Shown in pieces: positions 1-11,504 of a DNA stretch of 64,000 nt. The notes beneath the pieces were generated by a model. It ran no database searches. It saw nothing but the letters and a program-made list of their open reading frames with translations, and was not told the DNA's origin. The stretch's first letter is position 1, and every line of letters starts with the position of its first letter. Made by a program: the position numbers and the translations under genes. Source of the stretch: Adineta ricciae. Its lineage: Eukaryota > Rotifera > Eurotatoria > Adinetida > Adinetidae. The DNA lies in assembly GCA_905250025.1 (NCBI GenBank), contig CAJNOJ010000209.1, positions 120,365 to 184,364 on the forward strand, in the 5' to 3' direction.

Positions 1-3000
1 ATATAACTCGGCATTGAATATTGTTCCGGCATGACCTGCTAAATGAATACCAGTATTATCCATTAAAAGGTTATTTAAGTGGGAAAATTCGGATTTGGCC
101 TTAGTGAATATATTGTTGCTGCTCAGGCATTTTTCTTCGTCAGTATTCAATGGAAACTGACGTTCAATCACGTGCTGTGTCCATTGTGGCTTGATGACGC
201 CGATAAACGAAAGAATAGCTTTGGCACGAATTGATGTTGAATAGCGAACGTCACGCGCCAGAATTAATGCCGGCGGAATTTTGAAAGTTTTTCTTGATAA
301 GGTAGAGTTAAAATCCATTTCGGCAATATCATCATCGGTCGTACCACTATATCGGACAAAAACATGACTACGACCGTTCAGTTCTCTCATCGATGCGAAT
401 AACTGATCTGAATAGCCAGTTAATAGAGATTTTGCAATCGACTCCCAGTTCTTTGATTGAACTTGTGCTTCTTTACGGTATTCAACAGACAAATCGAATG
501 CTCGTTGTAATGTTGAATATCGTCTCAATGCTTGCCGAAGATTATGTTGAATTTTGGTTAATCCTTGCTTTTCGCAAATACGGCGTAAACTGAATTCTTT
601 CGCAGATACTGTCTGTTTCATTAAAAGAATGTCATCTAACACATTNAGAGATTTTGCAATCGACTCCCAGTTCTTTGATTGAACTTGTGCTTCTTTACGG
701 TATTCAACAGACAAATCGAATGCTCGTTGTAATGTTGAATATCGTCTCAATGCTTGCCGAAGATTATGTTGAATTTTGGTTAATCCTTGCTTTTCGCAAA
801 TACGGCGTAAACTGAATTCTTTCGCAGATACTGTCTGTTTCATTAAAAGAATGTCATCTAACACATTGATTAATGTCATAAAATCTCCGTCGACACTTTT
901 GTATTGATCTGGAATTGCTTTCAAAATGTTGCTCATATTCAATACACCTAAAATTGACGATAGAATTATTAAATCTCGTCCACAATGGAAGGTTTTTAAT
1001 GCGGCTAGTACACATTTCGACATTGCCAATGAACCGAAATCCGGTAATTTAGCAAGAGCTTGGCCATGGGCTGTCAGCGGTTCACCTGGACCATCAGTTA
1101 AAATACCTACAACCAAAAGTAAGTTGATACTATGCGTCTTCATCGTGAAAAGAAAAATTAAACTAACCTAGTTGTTTTAATTCTTTAATCGTATGATCAA
1201 TAGTTTGTTGTGATGGCTTGTCGGGAAAGAATTCTTTCATGTAATTGAGACCTTTTTTCAATGGTGATTTTCTTAGCGAAAATTCGATATTCATTAAGTC
1301 GGATTGGCAAATTTGTGCTGTTGGAAAGGGTTTATCTTCAACTTTGAAATCGTATAAGGCAAAATATGTTCCCGGTTGTGTTCGTCCTAATCGCCCAAGA
1401 CGTTGCTTGATTGTTGATTCAGCTGCTCTGACAGTTTGAAGAATAGTTCGTTTCGATTTTGGATCATAAACAGGTATATTAATGAAACCAGTGTCAACAA
1501 CGTACTTTAACTGAGGAAAGGTCAATGAAGTTTCTGCTACTGTTGTCGAAAAGAACACAGAGCCGTGATCAATAAACGTCTGCTGTTCCGATGCTTGTTG
1601 TGATTGTATTAATGGGTAGGCAATAATAGCTCCACCAGTGATGTCCTTCAACAGCCGACAACACTCCGTAACTTCAAAAACTGAACTAACGAAGCAAAGA
1701 ATTTGATCGTAACGACGACGTTCTTTGACGTACAGCTCTTGTACAATATTCAAAACATTTTCATTCGGTCGAAAACATTTTGTCACTGGATACAAGGTGC
1801 CCATCTGTGGCATTTGGAATTCAGACAGCTTCACATCGGAAATTTGACGAAACAATGCCGGTACGGTTTTGTCTAGCGTTGCCGATGAAATGATAATTTT
1901 CATTCGAAGTCTTAGATCCGGATGGATTTTTAATATTCGTGCTAATAATGCCAAACAATGATCGATATTAACTGATCGTTCGTGAACTTCATCGATGAAA
2001 AATACGACAGATTTATTTATGTTCGTATCTCGGCGAATGAAATTCTCGTCATAGAGTAGATATTCTTTTAACAAGCCATCTGTTAAGTAAAGCACTTGAG
2101 CATTGGGGTTAGAGTTTGCACCACTAACCGCCCAACCAGCAAATTTCGATGACAATGAATCTTTTCCTGTCGTCATTGTTTCGTTGACACGTTCGGCTAT
2201 CAGCGTACATGGCAAACGTCGAGGTTGTGTCACAAGAATCTTATCGTAACCTTCAGCTGCAAGCAGTGCCGGCAAGAGTGTCGATTTACCTAAACATAGA
2301 ATATAAACGAAATTCAACATAAAGGTTAGAGTTCTCTAATGAAGACATCCTCAGACAAATATGTTACCTGAGCCTGTCGATGTTGCAATAGTTGTCACTA
2401 CGTTGTGCTCAATTTTACTCAAGAGTTCTTCAGCTGATTCGAATAGCGGCAGTTGAATTTTAAACGAACAGTAATAAATCATTAATCGCTGGAGAAGAGA
2501 AGGAATTTGATTGTAATGCTTAACTTCATGTCCGTGAAACTGTGCATTTGTTTTCAGAGTGTTTCGTATTTTTTCAATAAAATACTCTAAAGTTGATATC
2601 GATTTTTTGGTCGGCTGTTTTTCCAAGTGATTCTTTTGTAGTAGAACGTTCTCTTTGATAAACTGTTCAAGTGCTTGCTCTTTAAATGTTTGACTTTGAT
2701 TCAGTAGAGAGTGTTTTTTCATAAAGTCCTCCGTTTTCGAAAAGATCTCTTGTTTAACGCCATTCGAATCATTAAAAATCATCTGTTCGGGTAAGCTTTT
2801 CGCTATTTCATTAATATATTTGTCGAATGCAGTTACGTATACTTGCGATTGGTCATTAAATAATTTAAGAAGCAAACGATGATATTCTTTCCAAAGTTGT
2901 GTCCTCGGTCGAACTTGCAATAGGATACGTTTGACGCTGTTCGTGATTTTATCCGACTTTTTCTGATAGAATTGCTTGGCACTTTGTTGTAAACGTAGAA

Positions 3001-5399
3001 GGTAACGTATCTGCGTTAAAATGGCTTTAAACCGTTGATGATGAGCATCAAATCCAACAAGTGTTACTGTATAAGTACGGGCCGTTTGTTGAAAACTCAT
3101 TTTGACAATATTGTCCAATGGGCAGTTCTTCAGCGGAATTTTGGTTAGCTTTAAATAGTCGAGAATAGAAGAATATTTCGGTGTGAGAAAATCTTGTACG
3201 ATTTCGCTTTCGACATTGTGGTAATGATTGGATATGATTGCTTTTTCAATATTCTGAAGGTGATTTTTCTCTTCGAGGAGTTTTTGTTGTTCATTGTTTA
3301 GAAATCGAATTTTTTCTCTTAAATTTTCGAAATCTTGTTTTTGTTTTTCTGACTTTTCCTTTGATTCTTGTAAACATTTATTCATGTGTTCATTAGCACG
3401 TTTTAGTTGCTCTTCAAGGTCATGGTTCATTTGAGCTTTCTTCTCCAATTCAGCTCGAATAGCGAACAATTGTTTATGATCAACAGCTGACTTTGTTTCG
3501 TGAAACGTTGAAACACTCTGTGGTCCACGCGATGCACTATCTAGGTAATCATTAAGACCTTCACTTCTGGAATCATCGCTATGTATTGATTGTGTATCAT
3601 CATCATCATCGTCATCGTTGTTATCTTTGTTTTTCAAATCATGGATAGACCAATCGCCGTTGTTCGCATTTCTGTTTTCCTTAACAGGTAGAAGAAAATG
3701 ATTTTATGCTTCATGCAACCAAACGTTATCTTACTGTTGCATCTTGTGGAAATTCGTCGTCGTCACCTTCGTCGTCAAGATTCGACTGAGGCGATGATAC
3801 TAGATCATCAGCATCGTCGTCTGGTACATGATCACTGTTTGGTTTGGACTTTTCTCTTGACATGTTTGTGGTGTATGGAATAGGATCACGTTGACTTAAA
3901 TTTTCAAAGTTATCAAGAAACTGAAACTTTTTCATAGAACTTTCGCTTCTAGACACTAGTTTTGGTAACCATCGGATGTAGCCAAATATCGTTTTCTCGT
4001 CATTTGTAAATGTGAAGGATTGAAAATTAAATGTTAATGGCTCATCAGCAATGGGATCTATCTTCAGACGATAGATTTTTCTTCGATAATTCATTGTGTG
4101 ATCCATTTTTAAATTCACTTCTGCTGGACAGTTATACCAACAGTTGGTTTGTATTCGAAATCGGCTGTCAAAGATTTCCGGGAGTTGAAAAGCCTTTAAA
4201 GATGGTACGTGGTTCGTATGAACATTGCGATGTTTCGTAAGCATGATTTGCCAAACAGCGTAACAGTCAAAATTCCAGATTGATGATCCACGGCAGCGCA
4301 CCCAAGATAAATGATTTTTTTTTCCTTTATTTTCTTCCGAACGAAGAAATATGATGGGTGAAACATGTGAAATAACTGAATCGGCGACGAAATAGATTTT
4401 TTGCTCCATTTCTTCGTCATCTTTTACCAATAATGAACGATTTAATTGTTCGGCGTCTTTCGGTGTGCATAGGGTCCAATGATCCTTCTCGAATGGTTTA
4501 TATTCCCAAACGGAGTCAAATGCATCTTCTGAACATTTTTCTTTGATAGGTTCTTTCGGGAAAGGGCCTGTTCCTCTTGAATAGCTAAGTACAAGAAAAT
4601 TTTCAAAATATGCCCGAATATTATCTTGCCGTTTCCCGTTATCAATGGGCGTCTCTTCCACTTGATTTTGAATAAAATAATCAGCACCATGTCCGATTAA
4701 ATATTCCACAATACCCAAATGTCCTCTGAAACATGCGGCATGCAATGGTGTCGAGGCCGCTGATGGATAAGCACGATACTTTCCATCGTCTATTCGTAAA
4801 GCTTTGTCAAGTTCTTGAAGATTCTGTGCGTTAACAGAACATTGACCTTTTTCAACGAGATATTGAACTAATGGAAAATGGTTATTTCTTGCCGCTGAAT
4901 ACAAAAGAGTTGTTCCATGAAGACCTGGTCGATCTTTGAATGTAGGATAATTTTGAACGAAATCTCTTACACTCGGTACATCTCCATTCCATGCTGCTTG
5001 AAATGCATCAAAAGATGCTGAAGCGCCTCGAAGCGTACATTCAAATGGGTAAAGACTATCCATACTAAAAGACGTCGTAAATCTTTTCTGTTGTTCATTG
5101 AAATGATATGGAACGAGAAATTCCAACAGATATTTTTGACCTAATGTACCCATAGATGAATAATATTTGTCAATCGTTCGTTCAATTTTCACACGGAGTA
5201 TATCCATGTCAGTTTCCTGTTCTTTACTCAATGTAAATGAATATATTCCTGTGTTTAACACCGAATTTTGATGTAAACTGTTCGAGTTCGTATTCGAATG
5301 CTTTGGTTGTAATTGCTCAATGGTTCGATGTATAAGCTGAACTATATCTTCGGAACATCGTTTCACGTACTTTTCGTCCGACGGGTTTGATGCACTCAT
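1..5399 (-). CDS. Ankyrin / WWE-like / coiled-coil / DEAH-box RNA helicase, 4 exons, 3' end outside window
   Basis: A single gene that looks like three until spliced. Exon 1 (5399-3735) starts at the ATG at 5399. It has ankyrin repeats at about residues 130-255 and a WWE-like stretch near 290-335 (W-E-Y-K then W-T-L). Exon 2 (3679-2368) is acidic and then a heptad-rich coiled coil (about 3490-3250). Exons 3 (2289-1168) and 4 (1116 leftward) are the helicase. Introns 3734-3680, 2367-2290 and 1167-1117 have GT-AG ends, and all three joins keep frame. The second join completes Walker A (GSGKST). Motif II reads DEVH, followed by SATL, a TTVAETS stretch and the motif VI signature QRLGRLGR; HA2/OB-like sequence fills exon 4. 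Expected role is ATP-dependent RNA unwinding or RNP remodelling, with ankyrin/WWE parts recruiting partners or ADP-ribose. A 221-bp duplication around N646 is probably artificial. The WWE call is the least certain part. Confidence 0.85.
425..867. repeat. 221-bp direct duplication flanking a single N (646)
   Basis: Positions 425-645 are repeated at 647-867, the two copies separated by one N. The copied sequence is helicase coding sequence (C-terminal region). With the N the insertion is 222 nt, so the reading frame survives. The same length recurs at N7816, which points to unmerged overlapping contig ends rather than biology. Confidence 0.9.
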
Positions 5400-6273
5400 A
5401 GTTTCGATCTATAAATATAATGAAGAAAGTTTGTGTATACTCGTTATGCATCTTGAGAAATAAGTGTGAGGGAAATGGTATACTTCATAGCTTCTCGAGT
5501 TGTTTCTCTGAACACTCATCGTCCAGATGTGAATCATTTCAATATACTATTTGAAAAAGTAAATATCTTCACAGCTGAATTGAACTGCCTAAAGTCAGCG
5601 AGGAAATAGAAGTGGATATGGAGGAATGATGCTGCGGAAGTATGTCTCTACGAATAGACATCTGGAGAAAGCACCCGAGTATAGTACATTGACTTTTAAG
5701 AATATTTCTGCACTTCTGCCATTTGTCAATATGCATAAATACTTCTAGGATGCATCTTGTCTTATTACCAATGAGTGTCTTTGACCACATCCATATGAAA
5801 TAAAAACAACTGAAACCGAGCAGTTGATGCTGCAAGTCTTTTTCCTATATTTATTCGTCTTTTGCATACATACTTCCAACATAAACGAGTGAAAAACATT
5901 ATAGTTCTCTAAGACTGTGCTGATAACAAGTACTGAGCTTGAAGCTTTTATCTTTAAGAGCAAATATCAGGACGAACAACAACACAGCTCACGCTCTCAT
6001 CGTGAAAAAAAGACATTATCGAATATATTTATTTAACGATGTGAAAAAAAGGAACTATTTGCTTCCGAGTTATTACGCCAGAACATACTCAGACAAACAG
6101 AAAGAAAAGGCAAAACACGTGTCTTTTTACCATCGTTAAAGAAAGAAATAAAAAGTAGAATTTTCTTCTTTTCGTCGAAAAACACGTCTAGTGATACAAA
6201 CAGATTTGAAGCGGACTCTTATTGTTTACTTCATTTTTTCTTCAATTCGAAGATTAGAAGATAAGTAAAGAGT
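5400..6273. promoter_or_regulatory. Shared divergent upstream region of the helicase and J/ankyrin/PARP-like genes
   Basis: 874 bp separate two head-to-head start codons (5399 on -, 6274 on +). I see no supported gene or RNA inside it. The final 100 bp before 6274 are AT-rich with runs of T and A. Both promoters must lie here or in unrecognised 5' exons; no single convincing TATA box was picked out. Confidence 0.45.
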
Positions 6274-9192
6274 ATGGCGACATCACATACAGATCCATAT
6301 GAAATTCTTAAAGCGTCCAAAACAAGTAACCCTTACCAGTTGCGTTGGGCATATCGACAGCGTATTCTAGATCTGAAACTCGATCGACAACGAAATCCAA
6401 CTAATCGTCGAATATCTCCAGAACAATTCAGACAGGTGTGCCGCGCTTACGAAACCTTAACAGTTCCAAAGAAAAAAGAGTTGTATGATCAACGACAAGA
6501 ATGGACGTCGACTTTAGACATATCCAAATATACACTGCAACAATTAGCAGCTGAACCCGATCTAGCTGACGAATTGAAACGACGATTAAAAAATGCGAAA
6601 TTGAGACAAATTAATACGCAAGATGCTGGGTCAGGTCAAACACCATTGTACTGTGCAGCACGAGCTGGTAATGTTCAAGCTGTACACTATCTCGTCGAGC
6701 AAGATGCTAATCCTGATCTCGTTCAACGCTCAGGTAGTACCGCTTTACATGCTGCTGCATTCTTCGGACATCCAGAGATGGTCCGATGTTTGCTCGAGTG
6801 TGGAGCCAACTATACAATCAAAAACGCCTATGACAATCTAGCTGGATATGAAATAGAAGATAAAGATGTGATGAGAGTTCTACTAGAATTAAAAGAAACT
6901 CTGTTCGTACAAACAGCTGCGAATCAATTGGAATGGTTAAAGAACAATATTGATCGCATCGGTGATCATATTGATACACAGTACTATAATCAACGGCAAA
7001 CACTGCTTCATTGTGCATGTAAAAAAGGATATTTTGGAATTGTGAAATGGCTTACTGATGAACGTCATGCAAATCTTGACCTTGTTGACATCAATCTAAA
7101 TAGTCCACTACACTTGGCTGCTCATAGTGGTTATTCGGACATCGTTGGTCATCTGCTTGAAAAAGGTGCCAATTCAAGTCTCATCAACAAGTGGGGAATG
7201 ACAGCAGAGCAAGAAGGAGTCTTTCATGGAAGTAAAATCACAGATTTGTTTCAAGCGATGAAAGACAGAAATATGTTTGATATGGCAAGAGATGGTGTAC
7301 AATGGTGGTTTGAATACTATTTTGAAGATAACTCACCGAATGCTGTTGATGGACGTGGAACAAGTGTGCTATATGTTGCCTGCCGATTTGGTCAAACATC
7401 TGTTGCAAAATGGTTGTTAGACAGAGGTGCAAATATCAATTTTCAACTGCCAAGTGTTCGAAGTACACCATTGCATGTTGCTACATTTCGTGGTCATGTC
7501 TCTACAGTTGAGTTATTGTTATATCGAGGTGCAGATATCAATATAAGAAATGCAGATGGTGCAACACCACTGGAGGACGGTCCAAACAGTGAAATAAAAA
7601 AATTGCTCGAACAGTATCGAAATAGTGTGGCAGTTGACAAATTTATTCCTGTACATGTGTATAGCGATGGCAAGAAGGCGGGTGAAGGGCCTCTGGCAAA
7701 AGTTCAATTACACTATAATGCAACCATTGATGATCTTATTGACGCTTTGCCTGATTCATTACGGCAAACACATCGTTGGTTTTCAATTGCACGCAGTCCG
7801 TTAGATTTTCCCTCTNTAAAAAAATTGCTCGAACAGTATCGAAATAGTGTGGCAGTTGACAAATTTATTCCTGTACATGTGTATAGCGATGGCAAGAAGG
7901 CGGGTGAAGGGCCTCTGGCAAAAGTTCAATTACACTATAATGCAACCATTGATGATCTTATTGACGCTTTGCCTGATTCATTACGGCAAACACATCGTTG
8001 GTTTTCAATTGCACGCAGTCCGTTAGATTTTCCCTCTGATGAAACACCATTGATCTCTGCAGTATGCCGTGCTCGTCATGCCAATTCAATATTCGTTGAT
8101 CTACCAATATGCCTTATAGGTTACACTTCACCACGATACATGAACAGTGGTTATACATCCAGGAATAAACTTGATGGCTATAGTCTACGTGCTTTTCAGG
8201 CTATGTTTCGTTCCAAACAAAAGAACAAATCATTTCATGTTAAAGGTCAATCCAGCGAAGCACAATCATTTACAATTGACAATTTATTATTTACGTTCGC
8301 TCCATGTTGTGCTGATCGTGACACACTCATTGATGTAGAGTATCTTTTTTCGCCCAATGCCGAACAATTTCGACTACCAGAATGTGTTTGTCTATTTAAA
8401 ACAAACTATTGCGATGAAAACGATAAACTAAATGACACGCCAACAGTCACAGTAAAAAATGAAGCGAATGTCAAACTGTACACATGGATACCATCATCGC
8501 CCTATTGGTTCTCTTACAGAGATCAACAGAATCGTTTATCACGCATTGGAGGTGTTCATGCACTGGTTCGTCATGTTGAAATCATTCCCAAGTCACTTTA
8601 TTTTCCACCTGACATGTTCATTCAGAGTGCTGTCGGAAAACTATTCGACCAACGGCACAAGCCTGTGCCATGTGAATACCTGAAAATATGTGAGGTTGAT
8701 TCGCAACGTTTTCCACATCAGGCCTATCACGGCACCAACATCAATGTTATTCTGTCGATATTGATGGATGGACTTGTTATGCCAAGCACAGTAGTTTCTA
8801 CAGGTTATCGAGTTTGCCCACCGGCAGGTCATATCGCTCGAGGAGTGTCAGCTTTTGGAATTGATGATTTTGCTAATGCACTGTTCGTCAGTCCAAGTAT
8901 ACACTATTGTTCGGATCCTGTTTATGCTGTGACATTTTCTTCTGGCGATCGCCGAATGATAGCCGTGCTCGATTGTCGAATTGAACACGACAAGTTTCGT
9001 ACGTTTCGAAGTACTGTTCCAAGCTATGTCCCACATCCTGGTGATGATTTGAATGCTATTGAGTGGCGTATCACACGGCCGTCGGCAATTCAAATCGTTG
9101 GCATTATCTTCATTCCTATGATGGAATCGCGCTCAGCAGCAGCACGTTTACGAGCAAACAAACTAGGTCTTAAAGAAGATGAAGTTCATTAA
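6274..9192 (+). CDS. J-like domain, ankyrin repeats and PARP-like C-terminal domain protein
   Basis: Intronless reading frame. Residues 8-75 resemble a DnaJ J domain (DPYEIL at the start, AYETLTVPKKKELYDQ at the end), but the HPD tripeptide is missing; the equivalent stretch reads LKLDRQR, so Hsp70 stimulation is unlikely. Ankyrin repeats follow at about 105-170, 230-300 and 340-440. The C-terminal region carries a PARP-like pattern: YHGT (His codon 8728-8730) followed by a GL turn, FVSPSIHY and VYAVTF, and a late Glu in AIEW, matching the H-Y-E order of PARP catalytic cores. The residues between N7816 and its flanking 221-bp duplication are counted twice, so the true protein is about 74 residues shorter than the 972 read through the N. 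Role inferred: ADP-ribosylation or ADP-ribose binding targeted by ankyrins. The PARP assignment is by motif only. Confidence 0.75.
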   Translation: MATSHTDPYEILKASKTSNPYQLRWAYRQRILDLKLDRQRNPTNRRISPEQFRQVCRAYETLTVPKKKELYDQRQEWTSTLDISKYTLQQLAAEPDLADELKRRLKNAKLRQINTQDAGSGQTPLYCAARAGNVQAVHYLVEQDANPDLVQRSGSTALHAAAFFGHPEMVRCLLECGANYTIKNAYDNLAGYEIEDKDVMRVLLELKETLFVQTAANQLEWLKNNIDRIGDHIDTQYYNQRQTLLHCACKKGYFGIVKWLTDERHANLDLVDINLNSPLHLAAHSGYSDIVGHLLEKGANSSLINKWGMTAEQEGVFHGSKITDLFQAMKDRNMFDMARDGVQWWFEYYFEDNSPNAVDGRGTSVLYVACRFGQTSVAKWLLDRGANINFQLPSVRSTPLHVATFRGHVSTVELLLYRGADINIRNADGATPLEDGPNSEIKKLLEQYRNSVAVDKFIPVHVYSDGKKAGEGPLAKVQLHYNATIDDLIDALPDSLRQTHRWFSIARSPLDFPSXKKLLEQYRNSVAVDKFIPVHVYSDGKKAGEGPLAKVQLHYNATIDDLIDALPDSLRQTHRWFSIARSPLDFPSDETPLISAVCRARHANSIFVDLPICLIGYTSPRYMNSGYTSRNKLDGYSLRAFQAMFRSKQKNKSFHVKGQSSEAQSFTIDNLLFTFAPCCADRDTLIDVEYLFSPNAEQFRLPECVCLFKTNYCDENDKLNDTPTVTVKNEANVKLYTWIPSSPYWFSYRDQQNRLSRIGGVHALVRHVEIIPKSLYFPPDMFIQSAVGKLFDQRHKPVPCEYLKICEVDSQRFPHQAYHGTNINVILSILMDGLVMPSTVVSTGYRVCPPAGHIARGVSAFGIDDFANALFVSPSIHYCSDPVYAVTFSSGDRRMIAVLDCRIEHDKFRTFRSTVPSYVPHPGDDLNAIEWRITRPSAIQIVGIIFIPMMESRSAAARLRANKLGLKEDEVH
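7595..8037. repeat. 221-bp direct duplication flanking a single N (7816)
   Basis: 7595-7815 is repeated at 7817-8037 across one N inside the J/ankyrin/PARP-like gene. The length is the same 221 bp as at N646 and again preserves frame. Probably a contig overlap that was not merged. Confidence 0.9.
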
Positions 9193-9323
9193 TTAATAAT
9201 GAAACTTTTATTCGATACATTTTTGCTCCGACAATTTCAATGTGATTTTTAAATATTTTATTCTAAATAAAAAAAAAATCGAAAAACCCCTCATTAAAAC
9301 TTTTTTTTTATTAATAGCAATAT

Positions 9324-10043
9324 TTAAGGTAAATTTTTTACTAAAATAGCAAATTTAATTTCGTCAGGATTTACTTTTGCTTTGAATCGGTTCGTATCAT
9401 CGAACGGAAAAGGCGCAGTTTGTTTCGTGTCGACAAAACCTTGTCGAAGGTGCCAATCAATTTGATTCTGTTTACTCGATATAACGTAAAGATAAACACG
9501 TTTTGCATTGAAATGCTCTTTTGCAATGCGCTAAAACAAACACAATAATCTGATCTTCTTTATTCTGATTACGTAATAATGGAAACTACTCACCATAGCT
9601 CCGTTGTACAATAACTTTCCTATACCTCGACTTTGATAATCGGGATCAACAGCATGTAAACCAAACTCGACAGATGCTTCCTCGCCGTCTTCTGCATTAA
9701 TTTGTAAGTTTGGAGTGAATCTGTTGACTTTGCAACAGCCAACTATTTCCAATCCGGAGGGGGTCTTCAATTTGGCAACGAGAATTATTGTATCTGGTTC
9801 ATCGTCGATTAGTTCTCGAAGTTGCTCTGACGTTATTCGATCACCCGACAGTAAATGCTGTTCACCGACCCAGCCAGAATAAGGTTCTTGAGATGACGAT
9901 GACGAAGGTTTGCCTCTGTACGCCCAATTAATAATTTTACATAGGTCTTCTATATCGTCGTAGGACGCGAAAAATAGATTCACATCAGAATTTGAATAAT
10001 CGTCAAAAACGTGCCCCTGACGAGAAGTATGCGTGCCAGTCAT
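9324..10043 (-). CDS. GNAT-family N-acetyltransferase, 2 exons (block copy 1)
   Basis: Exon 1 starts at the ATG at 10043. A GTGAGT donor follows GGAGCTATG and a TTTTAG acceptor precedes CGCATTGC; the joined frame runs to TAA at 9324-9326, giving roughly 220 residues. The acetyl-CoA loop is visible as a Q-S-R-G-I-G-K-L-L motif after VDPDYQ, preceded by the VEFGLHAV strand. The spliced C terminus supplies the last strand pair (VYLYV, then WHLRQGF), as expected for GNAT folds. The enzyme should transfer acetyl from acetyl-CoA to an amine; the substrate is unknown. Without the splice the protein would end in hydrophobic intron-encoded sequence and lack the last strands. The nearly identical copy is at 23832-24551. 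Confidence 0.82.
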
Positions 10044-10458
10044 AGTTTAGAAAAATAAAAATAGAGGTATTGAAGTATATGGAGAAAAATACAAAATGAA
10101 ATGGTAAGATAAGAAAAGATGAGAATAAAATACTGTTTTTCTCCAATTTCAAGGTTATCTTACTCATTGTGATGACAATGCTCCAGAAGACTCTTCTCTT
10201 GACTTAGTTGATTGAAGACAAACAAGTCGAGGCTCTCGATACATTTCATATGCGTTTCCAATTCAAGCACGAAAATAAACTGGATCACAATAAATCACAT
10301 GTTACGCATAAGTGAATCATGAAGTTTGCTTTCTTTTATGTAATTATAGTTGTCGCTGGGTAATAAACCCATTAAAACAAGCAATGTGTCCACCTTTCGG
10401 TTGTCTAATTTAAACGGGTGCATAGAATGAATTTGTTGGAAACTTCCAATTTTACTAG

Positions 10459-10466
10459 TATAAATA
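10459..10466 (+). promoter_or_regulatory. TATA-box-like element upstream of the two-TM gene
   Basis: TATAAATA lies 47 bp before the ATG at 10506. The same element and spacing are kept in the second block copy (25119), although flanking sequence differs, which favours function. Confidence 0.45.
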
Positions 10467-10505
10467 TATCGATCTGCAGGTAAATTCAACACAAAATCAA
10501 TAAAT

Positions 10506-11126
10506 ATGAATAGACCTTGCATTTATGCAATATTACATTGGGCAACAGTATGTCTTGTTTTGCTGCTAATTCCTGGCTTAATTTGGGGTGGAATTGGTGC
10601 ACTTTCATATCTTCGACATCGGAATGCACGAAATAACTATGTCAGTACAGCATGTCAAGTGGTAAATTATGCCCAACTAGAACATTACTGCGTTGATTGT
10701 ACTCTATTTCATTGCACAACTCATCGATGCTTCGACGAACAAATACTCGTGACATATGTTGTTAATAATAAATCTTACGAGTCGTATGTAATTACAAAAG
10801 AAAGTCGGATTGCAAGACGTAAGAAGTTACAAGTATGTATCATTGATTCGAATGGGAACTTATCTAATTGTGTATCTGCTATTTAGAAAGGCGTCGATCA
10901 TGATTGTTATTATCATAAGAAAGATGTTGGATTGGCCATCTTTGATCTTCCTGATCATGAATCGCCCCTCATCGTCATGTACATCATCACTGGAACTATT
11001 TGTCTACTCATTTTCGTTATTATTACAACTTTCCTTTATGTTCAAATTCAAGCTTTTACTACACGCAATCATGGCGGAAAAAAACAGGCTAGAGTGGATG
11101 AAGAAGACCTTTTATATTGTAGTTGA
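10506..11126 (+). CDS. Two-TM membrane protein of unknown function, 2 exons (block copy 1)
   Basis: Exon 1 10506-10832, intron 10833-10886 (GTATGT...TTTAG, 54 nt), exon 2 10887-11126, giving 188 residues. TM1 is near the N terminus (VCLVLLLIPGLIWGG) and TM2 in exon 2 (IITGTICLLIFVIITTFLY). The loop between them has several Cys, including a CVDCTLFHCTTHRC cluster, so it is probably disulfide-bonded and extracellular. The tail is short and charged. I do not recognise a family. The intron has no stop in frame except its terminal TAG, so unspliced reading gives a 126-residue product lacking TM2. Copy 2 is at 25166-25786. Confidence 0.75.
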
Positions 11127-11504
11127 TGAATCAAATTTTTCCCGATCATATCAATAAAATTTTCGTATTATCTATTGATTTGATCTTTTAGTGAGTAATG
11201 TGAAAGAGAGAAAGATGTGGACAGGTAAATTTGATGTTTTTTCTCTTTATATTATGACTTTACGGATATTTTGTCCTCTATAACACTGATATTTTTAATC
11301 AATACTGGGAAATTTTTGTGAATGAGACAAAGTACATAAGAGTGAACACGTGTGCGTAGAACAGGTGTAGTGTAAATTCGATTCGAAATTTCTGTCACTA
11401 ACTGACGCATGTATTACTTAATTGTTTGTCATTGGTCGAAATGATTGACCATTCTCGTTTCTGATCTGTGTACACGATACGATTTGAAAATATCGCTTAT
11501 TTCG

